This document shows positions 26,042-34,591 of a stretch of 64,000 bases of DNA, one piece after another. The notes beneath the pieces are model-generated. The model made no database searches. It saw only the letters and a list, made by a program, of their open reading frames with translations, and was not told where the DNA came from. The DNA comes from Natronobacterium gregoryi SP2 (GTDB lineage Archaea > Halobacteriota > Halobacteria > Halobacteriales > Natrialbaceae), in contig NC_019792.1 in NCBI RefSeq assembly GCF_000230715.2, positions 434,001 to 498,000 of the forward strand, in the 5' to 3' direction. Positions within the stretch are counted from its first letter, which is position 1; every line of letters begins with the position of its first letter. Made by a program: the position numbers and the translations under genes.

Positions 26042-26466
26042 TCTGACGTCTCGGCCTCGACGTGGGCACCTGCCGAGGTGCCGTACTCGCGGGCTGCGAG
26101 GAACGCGGTCGAGCCACAGGCCGTCAGGAACGTTCCCCACGTGATCGCCGAAAGCGAGAGGACGATCGTTTCGTCCGGACCCGGTACCGCCGTGCCGACG
26201 GTTCCGAGCCCGACGGCGTGCAGTCCGGCGACCGCGAGGAAGGCGATCCAGAGAGCGAGAGAGAGTTGTGCGAGCGTCCGCCGAGTGACGGCTTTCGCGT
26301 ACCGCGCGAGTGTGTAGACGCCGCCGATCGCGACTGCCGTCGCCACGAGCGTCGGCACGGTCGCATCGATAGTTGTGGTCGCACCGCCCGCGACCGCAAA
26401 ACAGGCAAACGATACGGCGAGCAGGAGTCGATCCGAACTGGTACTGGCGTGGATCACGGCGTGCAC
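26026..26466 (-). CDS. Small membrane protein of unknown function
   Basis: 146 residues from a GTG at 26466 that lies about 27 nt after a strong TATA box (26493-26503), which decides the start; the longer frame upstream reads as basic non-coding sequence. Four hydrophobic helices are visible: LLLAVSFACFAVAGGAT, PTLVATAVAIGGVYTLA, LSLALWIAFLAVAGLHAVGL and SLSAITWGTFLTACGSTAF. Its 3' end overlaps the O-methyltransferase gene by 16 bp on the opposite strand. No family recognised. Confidence 0.65.
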   Translation of the reverse strand: MHAVIHASTSSDRLLLAVSFACFAVAGGATTTIDATVPTLVATAVAIGGVYTLARYAKAVTRRTLAQLSLALWIAFLAVAGLHAVGLGTVGTAVPGPDETIVLSLSAITWGTFLTACGSTAFLAAREYGTSAGAHVEAETSDYSTR

Positions 26467-26492
26467 CGCCTTGCCGGCAGGTGTAGGCGATC

Positions 26493-26503
26493 GGATATAT
26501 AAT
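26493..26503 (-). promoter_or_regulatory. TATA box for the small membrane protein gene
   Basis: ATTATATATCC on the minus strand, 27 nt before the GTG start, so the transcript would be leaderless. Confidence 0.65.
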
Positions 26504-27041
26504 TGTTGGTCGACCCAGCACCGATCGGGAAGCCGAACCGGCTGGCAGGCGGTGCGATCCCTACCGACTCCAGACTCCTGGTTCCGGCTCTGACGGTTCT
26601 GGCCGGTCGCTCGTTCTCGTCTCGTGCTTCTCGAAGGTTTCTCCCGCCGTGACAGGCGACCGCTGGCCGTCGGACTACGAGACACTCGTTCGTCCGAGTG
26701 TGGGTCCGACGGGGGGTCTCGAGTGACTGGGTCTCGAGCCACTCGAGCAGCGTCATCAGTTGCTCGGTCGCCGTGCGAGCGGCCGGGGGATCACGTTCGT
26801 CGGTCCTCCGCCAGGTGCGGCTCGGGCTGTTCGGGCGATGCAAGCGACACACCGGAAGGCGACTCTTCGGCCGTGTGCTCGCTTTCAGTCACGTCTCGCG
26901 GGGGAGAGACACGCGAGTCGATCCACGCCGCAGATCAACGCGTTGTCCGGTCGTCGATCGACCGTTCGATCGGCGTCGACGAGGATGTCGGCCAGGCATC
27001 GAAACGAGTATGTGGTCGTGGTCGAACACTCGAAGTAACGC
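26504..27041. other. Intergenic region, about 540 bp, no gene seen
   Basis: It lies between a minus-strand gene and the plus-strand HemY-type gene. Both strands have open stretches rich in Arg and Ser, the pattern of antisense reading, and no recognised domain or strong repeat. Confidence 0.4.
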
Positions 27042-28349
27042 ATGTCCGACAGTACTGGCGCGTCGACGTCCGACGAACCCACGAGCGTCGGCGTCGTCGG
27101 TGCCGGGATCACTGGCCTCGCGCTCACGCACTACCTCGCCGAGCGCGGTCTCGACGTCATGACCTTCGAGTCTGGCTCCGAACCCGGCGGGATCGTGCGC
27201 TCGAGTCAGATCGACGGCCGGGTCCTCGAGTACGGCCCCCAGCGAGCTCGGCTCGTCCCGGAGATCGAAGCGTTGGTCGACGAGTTGGATCTCCGAGACG
27301 AGCTGGTGGTGGCCGACGACGATCTCCCGCTGTACGTCTACGCCGACGGGCGACTCCGGGAAGTTCCCCGTTCGCTCTCGACGTTTTTCCAGACGGACCT
27401 CCTCTCCTGGCGTGGGAAGTGTCGCCTGCTCGTCGAACCACTGACCGCACCCGGCCAGCCCGACGAGCGAGCGGCCAGTCTGTTCGCCCGGAAGTTCGGC
27501 CTCGAAGCCTACCGCAACGTGATCGAACCGTTGTTCGGCGGACTCTATGGCTCCGATCCGGCCGATATGCCCGCCGAACACTCCCTCTCGCGACTGCTCG
27601 CACTCGAAAAGCGGAAGGGATCGCTCCTGCGGCCGGCCGTCGATCGGTTGATTCGTGGCGGAGAGACGCCGCCCCCCATCTCGTTCGACTCGGGGCTCCA
27701 GGCGCTTCCCGAGGCACTGTACGAGGCTCATCGCCTGTACGTTCACCTGAACACGACGGTCAGTTCGATCGAAACCGACGGGGACGGCTACGCCCTCTCG
27801 GCCGGCGGTCGAACCGTCACCGTCGACGAAGTCGTCGTGACCTCGACGGCGTCTGGAGCAGCGACGATTCTCGAGAGTCTCGATGGGCCGACCGTCGCCC
27901 CGCTGCGGGAACTGAACTACAACTCGCTGGTGCTCGTCTTCCTCGAGGCAGACGCCCAGACCGAGGGCTTCGGTTACCAGGTCAGACGTGACGAGGCGCT
28001 GTCGACCCGTGGTGTCACCTTCAACGATAGCCTGTTCGACCGCGATGGGATCTACACCGTCTATCTCGGCGGCACATCTGACCCCGGTGCAGTCGACCGA
28101 TCCGAGGAGGAACTCGCCACATTGGCTCGCCAGGAGTTCCAGACGGTGATGGGCGTCGACGCCGACGTCGTCGAAATAACGAGGCTGCCCGAGGTAATCC
28201 CAGCGTTCGACACCTCGTGGGCGGCTCTCGAAACCGTCTCTCTGCCCGACGAGATCACGCTCGCGGGCAACTACACGTCCCGCCTCGGCTTCCCCGGCCG
28301 GTTCCGGCAAGCAAAACGGATCGCCGACCGACTCGCCGCGGAGTCGTGA
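27042..28349 (+). CDS. hemG: HemY-type protoporphyrinogen/coproporphyrinogen III oxidase family
   Basis: 435 residues. FAD-dependent oxidase of porphyrinogen in haem synthesis. The FAD Rossmann motif is VGVVGAGITGLALTHYLAERG with downstream acidic TFESGSEPGG; substrate-domain features are EYGPQRARL, FARKFGLEAYRNVIEPLFGGLYGSDP and the C-terminal FAD motif LAGNYTSRLGFPGRFRQAKR, in which the usual G(x)5G context is conserved. The end pattern fits the HemY family rather than phytoene desaturases. No other haem gene is adjacent. Confidence 0.88.
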   Translation: MSDSTGASTSDEPTSVGVVGAGITGLALTHYLAERGLDVMTFESGSEPGGIVRSSQIDGRVLEYGPQRARLVPEIEALVDELDLRDELVVADDDLPLYVYADGRLREVPRSLSTFFQTDLLSWRGKCRLLVEPLTAPGQPDERAASLFARKFGLEAYRNVIEPLFGGLYGSDPADMPAEHSLSRLLALEKRKGSLLRPAVDRLIRGGETPPPISFDSGLQALPEALYEAHRLYVHLNTTVSSIETDGDGYALSAGGRTVTVDEVVVTSTASGAATILESLDGPTVAPLRELNYNSLVLVFLEADAQTEGFGYQVRRDEALSTRGVTFNDSLFDRDGIYTVYLGGTSDPGAVDRSEEELATLARQEFQTVMGVDADVVEITRLPEVIPAFDTSWAALETVSLPDEITLAGNYTSRLGFPGRFRQAKRIADRLAAES

Positions 28350-28366
28350 CCGCTGCCTATGATAAC

Positions 28367-28374
28367 TCTTAATA
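28367..28374 (+). promoter_or_regulatory. Probable TATA box of nikR
   Basis: CTTAATAG about 25 nt upstream of the nikR ATG, implying a leaderless transcript. The same octamer occurs at the katG promoter. Confidence 0.5.
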
Positions 28375-28397
28375 GCTAGACTGGGCCGAGTTATTAC

Positions 28398-28826
28398 ATG
28401 GCAGTCGTCAGCGTCTCGATGCCCGACGAACTTCTCGAGCGACTCGACCAGTTCGCCGAAGAGCACGGCTACACCGGCCGAAGCGAGGTCGTCCGGGAGG
28501 CCTCCCGAAACCTGCTCGGCGAGTTCGAGGACACTCGACTCGAGGACCGCGACCTGATGGGGATCGTCACGGTTCTGTTCGACTACGAGACCACAAGCGT
28601 CGAAGAGCGGATGATGCACCTCCGTCACGAGCACGAAGAACTCGTCGCCTCGAACTTCCACAGCCACGTCGGCGACCACTACTGTATGGAGTTGTTCGTA
28701 CTCGAGGGCGAACTCGAGGACATCTCGACGTTCGTCGGCAAAATTCGTGCGACCCAGGACGCGTTGACGGTCGATTACTCGGTCATCCCGGTCGACGACT
28801 TCGATCCGATCGCCCAGGGCCGATAA
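28398..28826 (+). CDS. nikR: NikR-type nickel-responsive transcription regulator
   Basis: 142 residues. An N-terminal ribbon-helix-helix ([19 protein letters not shown], then [17 protein letters not shown]) binds DNA; the C-terminal ACT-like domain binds nickel. The metal ligands of the E. coli protein (His76, His87, His89, Cys95) line up with His77, His88, His90 and Cys96 here (RHEHEE and [10 protein letters not shown]). It normally represses nickel uptake when the metal is sufficient. No nickel transporter is next to it; the following gene is a cupin. Confidence 0.9.
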   Translation: MAVVSVSMPDELLERLDQFAEEHGYTGRSEVVREASRNLLGEFEDTRLEDRDLMGIVTVLFDYETTSVEERMMHLRHEHEELVASNFHSHVGDHYCMELFVLEGELEDISTFVGKIRATQDALTVDYSVIPVDDFDPIAQGR

Positions 28827-28886
28827 GACAGTGGTAACGTCTGACGCGAGAGCCTAGTTTTACTGCTCTCCTCCCGAAGGAAGAGT

Positions 28887-29261
28887 ATGAGCTATCGAAA
28901 GGTCAACTACGAGGACGTCGACCAGGTCTCGAGCGCCATGCACTTCCTGTCGGACCCGCTCGAGACAGCGCAGGTCGGCGTCACCGTCGCGCGTTGCGAT
29001 CCGGGCTGGAAAAGCAAACCCCACGACCACACTGACAACGACCACGAGGAAGTCTACGTCCTCATCGAGGGTGAGGCGACGGTCGTGGTCGACGACGAGC
29101 CGGTCGAGATGGAGGCTGGCGACGCCCTCTCGATCCCGCCGGAGGCGACCCGCCAGATCAGAAACGGTAACGGGGAAAGCGCGTTCGTCCTCGTCAGCGC
29201 ACCGAGCATCGCAGACGACGAAGGCGATGACGAGTGGCTCCTGTCTGGATTCGCAGGCTGA
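28887..29261 (+). CDS. Small cupin-domain protein
   Basis: 124 residues, single beta-barrel cupin. Motif 1 is visible as KPHDHTDNDHEEVYVLIEG with the metal-binding His residues and Glu, and motif 2 around MEAGDALSIPPEATRQIRN, in which the usual His is Gln-like. The metal and the substrate are unknown. Sixty base pairs after nikR on the same strand, so co-regulation is possible. Confidence 0.8.
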   Translation: MSYRKVNYEDVDQVSSAMHFLSDPLETAQVGVTVARCDPGWKSKPHDHTDNDHEEVYVLIEGEATVVVDDEPVEMEAGDALSIPPEATRQIRNGNGESAFVLVSAPSIADDEGDDEWLLSGFAG

Positions 29262-29429
29262 GTCGGCTGTCTTTCCCGTTCGAGCTCGGTAGACTCTCGT
29301 CCGCAGTCTCGCCTCACGTGTCGTTTGGCGACGACCGGGCGACGACCGGGCGACGTCCGGACGGCGACGCCGCTCGAGCCCGTGAAAGCGGTCGGGATCG
29401 TTTAGTGACTCGCCGTAGACCCCGGAGGT

Positions 29430-29912
29430 AGGTGGGTCTTCATCTACTCGAAACACCACGCCGGCGTTTCTCTCGTCGTCGCGGCCGCACTGACAGCGTT
29501 CCTGTCTCCGGCGTCCCTCTTCGGGTACGACGTTTCACCCGTCGCACTGGTCGCCTACGGCACCGTGATCGGCGTCCTGATCGACCTCGATCACTTCCTC
29601 ATCGCGCGTCTCAAAACGGGGCGATGGGACGCCGTTCGGTTCTGTCTGCAGAATCCGCGAGCCGCGATCACAGACCAGCATCGGATCTTCGACCGCGGCG
29701 ACGTCGGCGTGCTCTCCCGGCTCCTGAGTCACCTCCTCATCGTCGGCCTGGTGGTTCCAGTACTCGCGCTCGAGAGCGTCGCTCTCGCCGTGGTAACTGC
29801 GGGCGTCCTCTACGTCCACGTCCTCACGGACGTCGCCTGGGACGCGCGCCGCGTAGAGCAGCAGGTCGACGACGCGGGAGACGAGACGGAACTGGTACGG
29901 GCGCTGCGGTGA
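29430..29912 (+). pseudogene. Integral membrane protein with HD-like metal site, start codon apparently lost
   Basis: The reading frame from 29430 codes for a membrane protein (WVFIYSKHHAGVSLVVAA, YGTVIGVLIDLDHFLIARL, LLSHLLIVGLVVPVLAL, YVHVLTDVAWDARR). The spacing of HH, DLDHF, DQHR and HVLTD resembles YdjM-type membrane metal hydrolases. No ATG, GTG or TTG occurs in frame before it until a GTG at 29565, which would remove 45 residues and the first helix. Codon 29430-29432 is AGG where ATG is expected, after a purine-rich GGAGGT. Either the start mutated or the shortened form is used. Confidence 0.6.
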
Positions 29913-30023
29913 GCGTCGGTTGCTCGGCTCGGATTGTGGCGTGGCCACGACGGCTCGAGTCTCGCCGCCGAGGGCAGAAGACCGCTCGACGCGACCTCGG
30001 TTGGCCCCACGCATGGAGGCACC

Positions 30024-30032
30024 GATTATATT
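30024..30032 (+). promoter_or_regulatory. TATA box of the first acyl-CoA dehydrogenase gene
   Basis: GATTATATT lies 24-32 nt before the ATG at 30056, typical for leaderless haloarchaeal transcription. Confidence 0.6.
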
Positions 30033-30055
30033 CCGTCAGCCGCGTTTCAACAGAT

Positions 30056-31207
30056 ATGGAACCACTCGACGATACCATCGTTCCGGAGCACGCACGCGAG
30101 ATCAAAGCCGAGGCCCGCGAGTTCGCCGACGAACACATCCGGCCGAACGCCGAGGAGTACTTCAGTTCGGGCGAGTACCCACACGAGGTTCTCGAGGCCG
30201 GTCAGGAGGCAACCCTCGTCGCCCAGGACATCCCCGAGGAGTGGGGTGGTCGCGGGCTCGAGTTGCCGGAGTTGCTCGCGGTCACCGAAGAGTTCTACCG
30301 GGCCGACGCGGGTATCGCGCTGACGCTGCAACTCGCGAGTTTCGGCTGCGAGCTGATCTACGAGTATGGCAGCGACGAGCAGTGCGAGGAGTACCTGCGG
30401 CCGGTCGCGGAAGGCGACCAGCTCTCGGGACTGGCGGTCTCGGAGCCCGAGACCGGCAGCGACCTCGCAGGAATCGAGACACGCGCGAGGAAGGAAGGAG
30501 GCGAGTGGGTGATAAACGGCGAGAAGTACTGGATCGGAAACGGCGTCGAGGCCGACTGGATCACCCTCTACGCCCGCACTGGCGACGACGAGGAGAATCG
30601 GTATGGCAACCACTCGATGTTCATCGTCCCGACCGACGCCGACGGCTACGAGGCCGAACACATCCCCGAGAAGATGGCGATGCGTGCCTCCAAGCAGGCC
30701 CACGTCGAGTTCGACGACTGCCGCATCCCCGAGGAGAACCTGATCGGCACCGAAGGCGCGGGCTTCTGGATGCTCGCGGAATTTTTCAACCACGGCCGGG
30801 TCGTCGTCGCGGGCCACGGACTCGGCATCGCCGCGGCCGCCCTCGAGGAAGCCTGGGCGTTCACCCACGGCCGCGAAGAGTTCGGCCGGACGATTTCGGA
30901 GTTCCAGGCCGTCCAGCACGGCCTCGCCGATATGTTACTCGAGTTCGAGAGCGCTCGAGCACTGACCTGGCGTGCCTGCGAGAAAGTTCAGGACGGTGAG
31001 AACGCCGGCTACTGGGCCGCACTGGCGAAGACGAAGGCGACCGAGACGGCCGTCGAGGTCTCCGAACAGGGAATGCAGTTCCACGGCGGCCGCTCGATCC
31101 TCGACGACCGGCGGATCGCCCGCACCTATCGCGACGCCCGCATCCCAGTCATCTACGAGGGGGCAAACGAGATCCAGCGAAACCTGATCTACGGGCAGGC
31201 ACAGTAG
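30056..31207 (+). CDS. Acyl-CoA dehydrogenase
   Basis: 383 residues from the ATG at 30056, placed by the TATA box. FAD enzyme for the first step of beta-oxidation. Signatures: LAVSEPETGSDLAGIETRA (FAD/substrate loop), KYWIGNGVEADW, REEFGRTISEFQAVQH, GMQFHGGRSI and the C-terminal VIYEGANEIQRNLI containing the catalytic Glu of the short/medium-chain group. Together with the next two genes it forms a fatty-acid oxidation cluster. Electrons would pass to electron-transfer flavoprotein. Confidence 0.94.
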   Translation: MEPLDDTIVPEHAREIKAEAREFADEHIRPNAEEYFSSGEYPHEVLEAGQEATLVAQDIPEEWGGRGLELPELLAVTEEFYRADAGIALTLQLASFGCELIYEYGSDEQCEEYLRPVAEGDQLSGLAVSEPETGSDLAGIETRARKEGGEWVINGEKYWIGNGVEADWITLYARTGDDEENRYGNHSMFIVPTDADGYEAEHIPEKMAMRASKQAHVEFDDCRIPEENLIGTEGAGFWMLAEFFNHGRVVVAGHGLGIAAAALEEAWAFTHGREEFGRTISEFQAVQHGLADMLLEFESARALTWRACEKVQDGENAGYWAALAKTKATETAVEVSEQGMQFHGGRSILDDRRIARTYRDARIPVIYEGANEIQRNLIYGQAQ

Positions 31208-31322
31208 CTTCGCTGGTAGCGGTAAACGTCGACGGAAGAAAGAGAAAAACGAGTCGCTTACTTGCCTTCGAATTCGGACTCCCCTCCGACCGACTCGCTG
31301 CGCTCGTCTTTCGACGTTTGCT

Positions 31323-33296
31323 TCACTTCCCCTCGAATTCGGGGTCGCCATCCCCCATGAAAGCCGTGATGCCCTCCATGAGATCGTCGGTCGCCATCAG
31401 GTGGCCGAACGCCGAGGCCTCGTACTCGAGGCCAGCGTCGGTGTCGTCGCGGCCCGCGAGGAAGGCGCGCTTGGTGAACTTCTGGGCGATTGGCGGCCCG
31501 CCGGCGAGGTCGGTCGCCACCTCGAGCGCGCGGTCCTCGAGGTCGTCGTTGTCGACGACTTCGTTGACGAAGCCGTACGCTTCCATCGTCTCGGCGTCGT
31601 AGCGCTCGGCGGTGAGGATGATCTCCTTTGCGCGGCCCTCGCCGACGATGTGCTTGAGTCGCTGGGTGCCGCCCCAGCCCGGAATGAGACCGAGGTCGAG
31701 TTCGGGCTGGCCAAACTCCGACCGCTCGCTGGCGACGCGCATGTCCGCACAGGTCGCCAGTTCCATGCCACCGCCGAGACAGTAGCCGTCGATGCCGGCG
31801 ACGACGGGCATCTCACAGGACTCGAGTTCGCCGAAGGCCTGCTGGCCCGCACGCGAAAGCTCCTGGCCCTCGATCGGGTCGGCACCACTGCCAGCCATGC
31901 TCTGGACGTCAGCACCGGCGGAGAAGGCTTTGTCGCCCTCACCGGTGACGAGAATCGCACGGACCTCGTCGTCGTCCTCGAGCAGGTCGACTGCAGTCGA
32001 GAGCTCCGCGAGCACGTCGTCGCTGATCGTGTTCATCCGGTGTGGCCGGTCGAGGACGACGTGGCCGACCATGTCGCCAGGGTATTCGATGCGGATGACC
32101 TCGAAATCGACGCCGTCGTCGTCCTCGCCGGTCTCGTAGAAGCCACCTTCGTCGGCACGGTCCGTGAGGAAGTCGGCGGGCTCGTAGCGTTTGTGGCCCG
32201 TCTCCTCGTAGGCCTCCTCGAGAGTGGCGTGGAGTTCCTCGAGGCCGTATTCGTCGACCAGCTTGACAGGGCCGTCGGGGAAACCAGCGCCGAGCTGGAC
32301 GGCCTCGTCGATCGATTCGGGCGGCGCGACGTCGTTGCCGATCAGTTTCGCGACCTCGTTTGCCATCGAAGCCAGCAGCCGCTTCTCGACGAGTTCGGCC
32401 TGTTCGTCGGTCGGGATGTCGACGCCCTCGCCGTCCTCGTAGTCGTAAAAGCCCTTGCCGGTCTTCTTGCCGAGTTCCTCGTTCTCGACTTTCTCCTCGA
32501 GCAGGGGCGCAGGCTCGTAGGCGTCGCCGAGTACCTCGTGCATGTACTCGAGGACGTGGTAGCTGACGTCGTTACCGACCTGGTCACCGAGTTCGAAGCT
32601 GCCCATCGGGAGCCCCATTCCGTACTTGGTGGTCGAGTCGACCTCGGCGATGGTCGCCTCGTCTTGGGTGACGAGCCAGGAAGCCTCGTTCATCAGGGGA
32701 ACGAGAATACGGTTAACGATGAAGCCTGGCGCATCCTTGTGGACGCGAACCGGTGATTTGCCGAAGTCGTCGGCGAGGGCCTCGACGGTGTCGAGAGTCT
32801 CCTCGGCGCTTTCGCCACCGGAGATGACTTCGACCAACGGCATCCGGACCGGCGGATTGAAAAAGTGCATGCCACAGAACTGTTCGGGGCGGTCCGTGAC
32901 CTCCGCCAGTTCCGTAATCGAGAGGCTCGAAGTGTTCGTCGCAAAGATTGCACGGTCAGGGGCGTGTTCTTCGACGTCGCCGTAGACGTCTTTCTTGATC
33001 TCCATCTTCTCTGGGACGGCCTCGATGATGACGTCGGCGTCCGAAACCGCCTCCTCCATGTCGACCAGTGGTGTCACCCGTTCGAGGGCGGCGTCGGCCT
33101 CGTCCTCGCTAAGCTGGTCGTTTTCGGCGAGTTTGCCCAGCGACCACTCGATCTGGTCGTAGCCGTCCTGGACGAACTCCTCTTTGATGTCGCGCATGTT
33201 CACGTCGTAGCCAGCCATGGCAGCGACTTCCGCGATACCGTGACCCATGTTACCTGCACCGAGAACTGCGACGGTGTTGATGTCTTCGAACTCCAT
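31323..33296 (-). CDS. Fused 3-hydroxyacyl-CoA dehydrogenase/enoyl-CoA hydratase
   Basis: 657 residues from ATG at 33296 (a TTG six bases upstream is also in frame). The N-terminal half is a NAD-dependent dehydrogenase: VAVLGAGNMGHGIAEVAAMA, VIIEAVPEKMEIK, ATNTSSLSITELAE and GMHFFNPPVRMPLVEVI. From about residue 390 an enoyl-CoA hydratase (crotonase) follows: ALVTGEGDKAFSAGADVQ-like, GYCLGGGMELATCADMRVAS with the oxyanion-hole Gly, and FGQPELDLGLIPGWGGTQRL with the catalytic Glu. The order is dehydrogenase then hydratase, reverse to bacterial FadB, as is usual in archaea. Divergent with the second acyl-CoA dehydrogenase. Confidence 0.95.
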   Translation of the reverse strand: MEFEDINTVAVLGAGNMGHGIAEVAAMAGYDVNMRDIKEEFVQDGYDQIEWSLGKLAENDQLSEDEADAALERVTPLVDMEEAVSDADVIIEAVPEKMEIKKDVYGDVEEHAPDRAIFATNTSSLSITELAEVTDRPEQFCGMHFFNPPVRMPLVEVISGGESAEETLDTVEALADDFGKSPVRVHKDAPGFIVNRILVPLMNEASWLVTQDEATIAEVDSTTKYGMGLPMGSFELGDQVGNDVSYHVLEYMHEVLGDAYEPAPLLEEKVENEELGKKTGKGFYDYEDGEGVDIPTDEQAELVEKRLLASMANEVAKLIGNDVAPPESIDEAVQLGAGFPDGPVKLVDEYGLEELHATLEEAYEETGHKRYEPADFLTDRADEGGFYETGEDDDGVDFEVIRIEYPGDMVGHVVLDRPHRMNTISDDVLAELSTAVDLLEDDDEVRAILVTGEGDKAFSAGADVQSMAGSGADPIEGQELSRAGQQAFGELESCEMPVVAGIDGYCLGGGMELATCADMRVASERSEFGQPELDLGLIPGWGGTQRLKHIVGEGRAKEIILTAERYDAETMEAYGFVNEVVDNDDLEDRALEVATDLAGGPPIAQKFTKRAFLAGRDDTDAGLEYEASAFGHLMATDDLMEGITAFMGDGDPEFEGK

Positions 33297-33361
33297 GGAC
33301 AAACATGCGATGGGGACCTGTTTGAACGTTTCCCTATTTCGTAAAGCAAACTACAATTTGG

Positions 33362-33368
33362 TTTATAT
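33362..33368 (+). promoter_or_regulatory. TATA box in the divergent acd/HADH promoter region
   Basis: TTTATAT precedes the rightward acyl-CoA dehydrogenase by about 45 nt. The 115-bp divergent region (33297-33411) is AT-rich and likely carries the control of both genes; the matching box for the leftward gene is not clear. Confidence 0.5.
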
Positions 33369-33411
33369 CTGGTTACAAAGGTCTTTATCGATCGCTCGGT
33401 AACGATTGTCT

Positions 33412-34563
33412 ATGGAATTCGGACTCACCGAAGAGCAAGAACAGATTCGCGAGGAAATCCAGCGGTTCGCGGAAAACGAGATCGTCCCCGTCGCCGGCGA
33501 GTACGACACCGAGGAAAAGTACCCACACGAGGTCGTCGACAAAGCCGCCGAGATGGGACTGACCGGTCCCTACATCCCGATGGAGTACAGCGGAGCCGGC
33601 TACTCGATCCTCGACACTGCGATCATCACCGAGGAACTGTTCTCCTACGATCCCGGTATCGCGCTGTCGATCGTCTCCACCTCCTTCGGCTGTGAGGCGA
33701 TCATGAACTTCGGCACCGAAGACCAGAAAGAACGGTTCCTCGAGCCCGTCGCACTGGGCGAGAAGATCTCGGGTGCTGCGATCTCCGAACCCGACACCGG
33801 CTCGGACGTCTCTTCGGTCTCGACGCGGGCCGAGAAAGACGGCGACGAGTGGGTCATCAACGGCAACAAGATGTGGATCACCAACGGGACCGTCGCGGAC
33901 TTCCTTGTCGTCCTCTGTGAGACCAACCCCGACGCCGAAGGCCGATACAACGGCTTCAGCCAGCTCATCGTCGAAACCGACCGCGACGGCGTCAAGACCG
34001 AAAAGATCACCGGCAAACTAGGCATCCGCTCGTCCGACACGGCCGAAGTAATCTTCGACGACGTCCGCGTCCCCGAAGAGAACCTCGTCGGAACCAAAGA
34101 CGCCGCGTTCATGCAGCAGATGCAGTTCTTCGACGAAACGCGCGTCGCCGTCGCCGCACAGGGCGTCGGTATCGCGAAAGGTGCGATCCGTGCGTCCCTC
34201 GAGTACGCACAGGACCGCGAACAGTTCGGCAAGTCGATCTCCGAGTTCCAGGCGATCCAGCACAAACTCGCCGAGATGGAGACCGACACCGAAGCCGCTC
34301 GCAACCTGACCTACAAGGCCGCCTGGAACGTCGACCAGGGCGGCGACGTCACCAAACTCGCCTCGATGGCCAAAGAGTACGCCTCCCGCGTCGCCGTCGA
34401 CGTCGCCGACGAAGCCGTCCAGATCCACGGTGGGGCCGGCTACGTCGACGACTTCCCCGTCGAACGCTTCTACCGCGACGCCAAGATCACCCAGATCTAC
34501 GAGGGCACCAGCGAAATCCAGAAGAACGTCATCGCCCGCGAGATGCTCGGCAAGGGCTTCTAG
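33412..34563 (+). CDS. Acyl-CoA dehydrogenase
   Basis: 383 residues, the same length as the gene at 30056 and a clear paralog. Signatures: [70 protein letters not shown] and the catalytic Glu in [15 protein letters not shown]. The RDAKIT and VERFYRD end pattern fits short-chain (butyryl- or isovaleryl-type) dehydrogenases. Start ATG at 33412; a TTG six bases before is in frame. An IS630-family element begins at its stop codon TAG. Confidence 0.95.
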   Translation: MEFGLTEEQEQIREEIQRFAENEIVPVAGEYDTEEKYPHEVVDKAAEMGLTGPYIPMEYSGAGYSILDTAIITEELFSYDPGIALSIVSTSFGCEAIMNFGTEDQKERFLEPVALGEKISGAAISEPDTGSDVSSVSTRAEKDGDEWVINGNKMWITNGTVADFLVVLCETNPDAEGRYNGFSQLIVETDRDGVKTEKITGKLGIRSSDTAEVIFDDVRVPEENLVGTKDAAFMQQMQFFDETRVAVAAQGVGIAKGAIRASLEYAQDREQFGKSISEFQAIQHKLAEMETDTEAARNLTYKAAWNVDQGGDVTKLASMAKEYASRVAVDVADEAVQIHGGAGYVDDFPVERFYRDAKITQIYEGTSEIQKNVIAREMLGKGF

Positions 34564-34591
34564 AGACGAAGTTTTGCTCTGCGAGCGCGGC

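Noticed and set aside
26624-27041. Frames in the gap before the HemY-type gene, as a possible small gene
   Set aside because: Only Arg/Ser-rich readings on both strands; no start with a promoter and no family.
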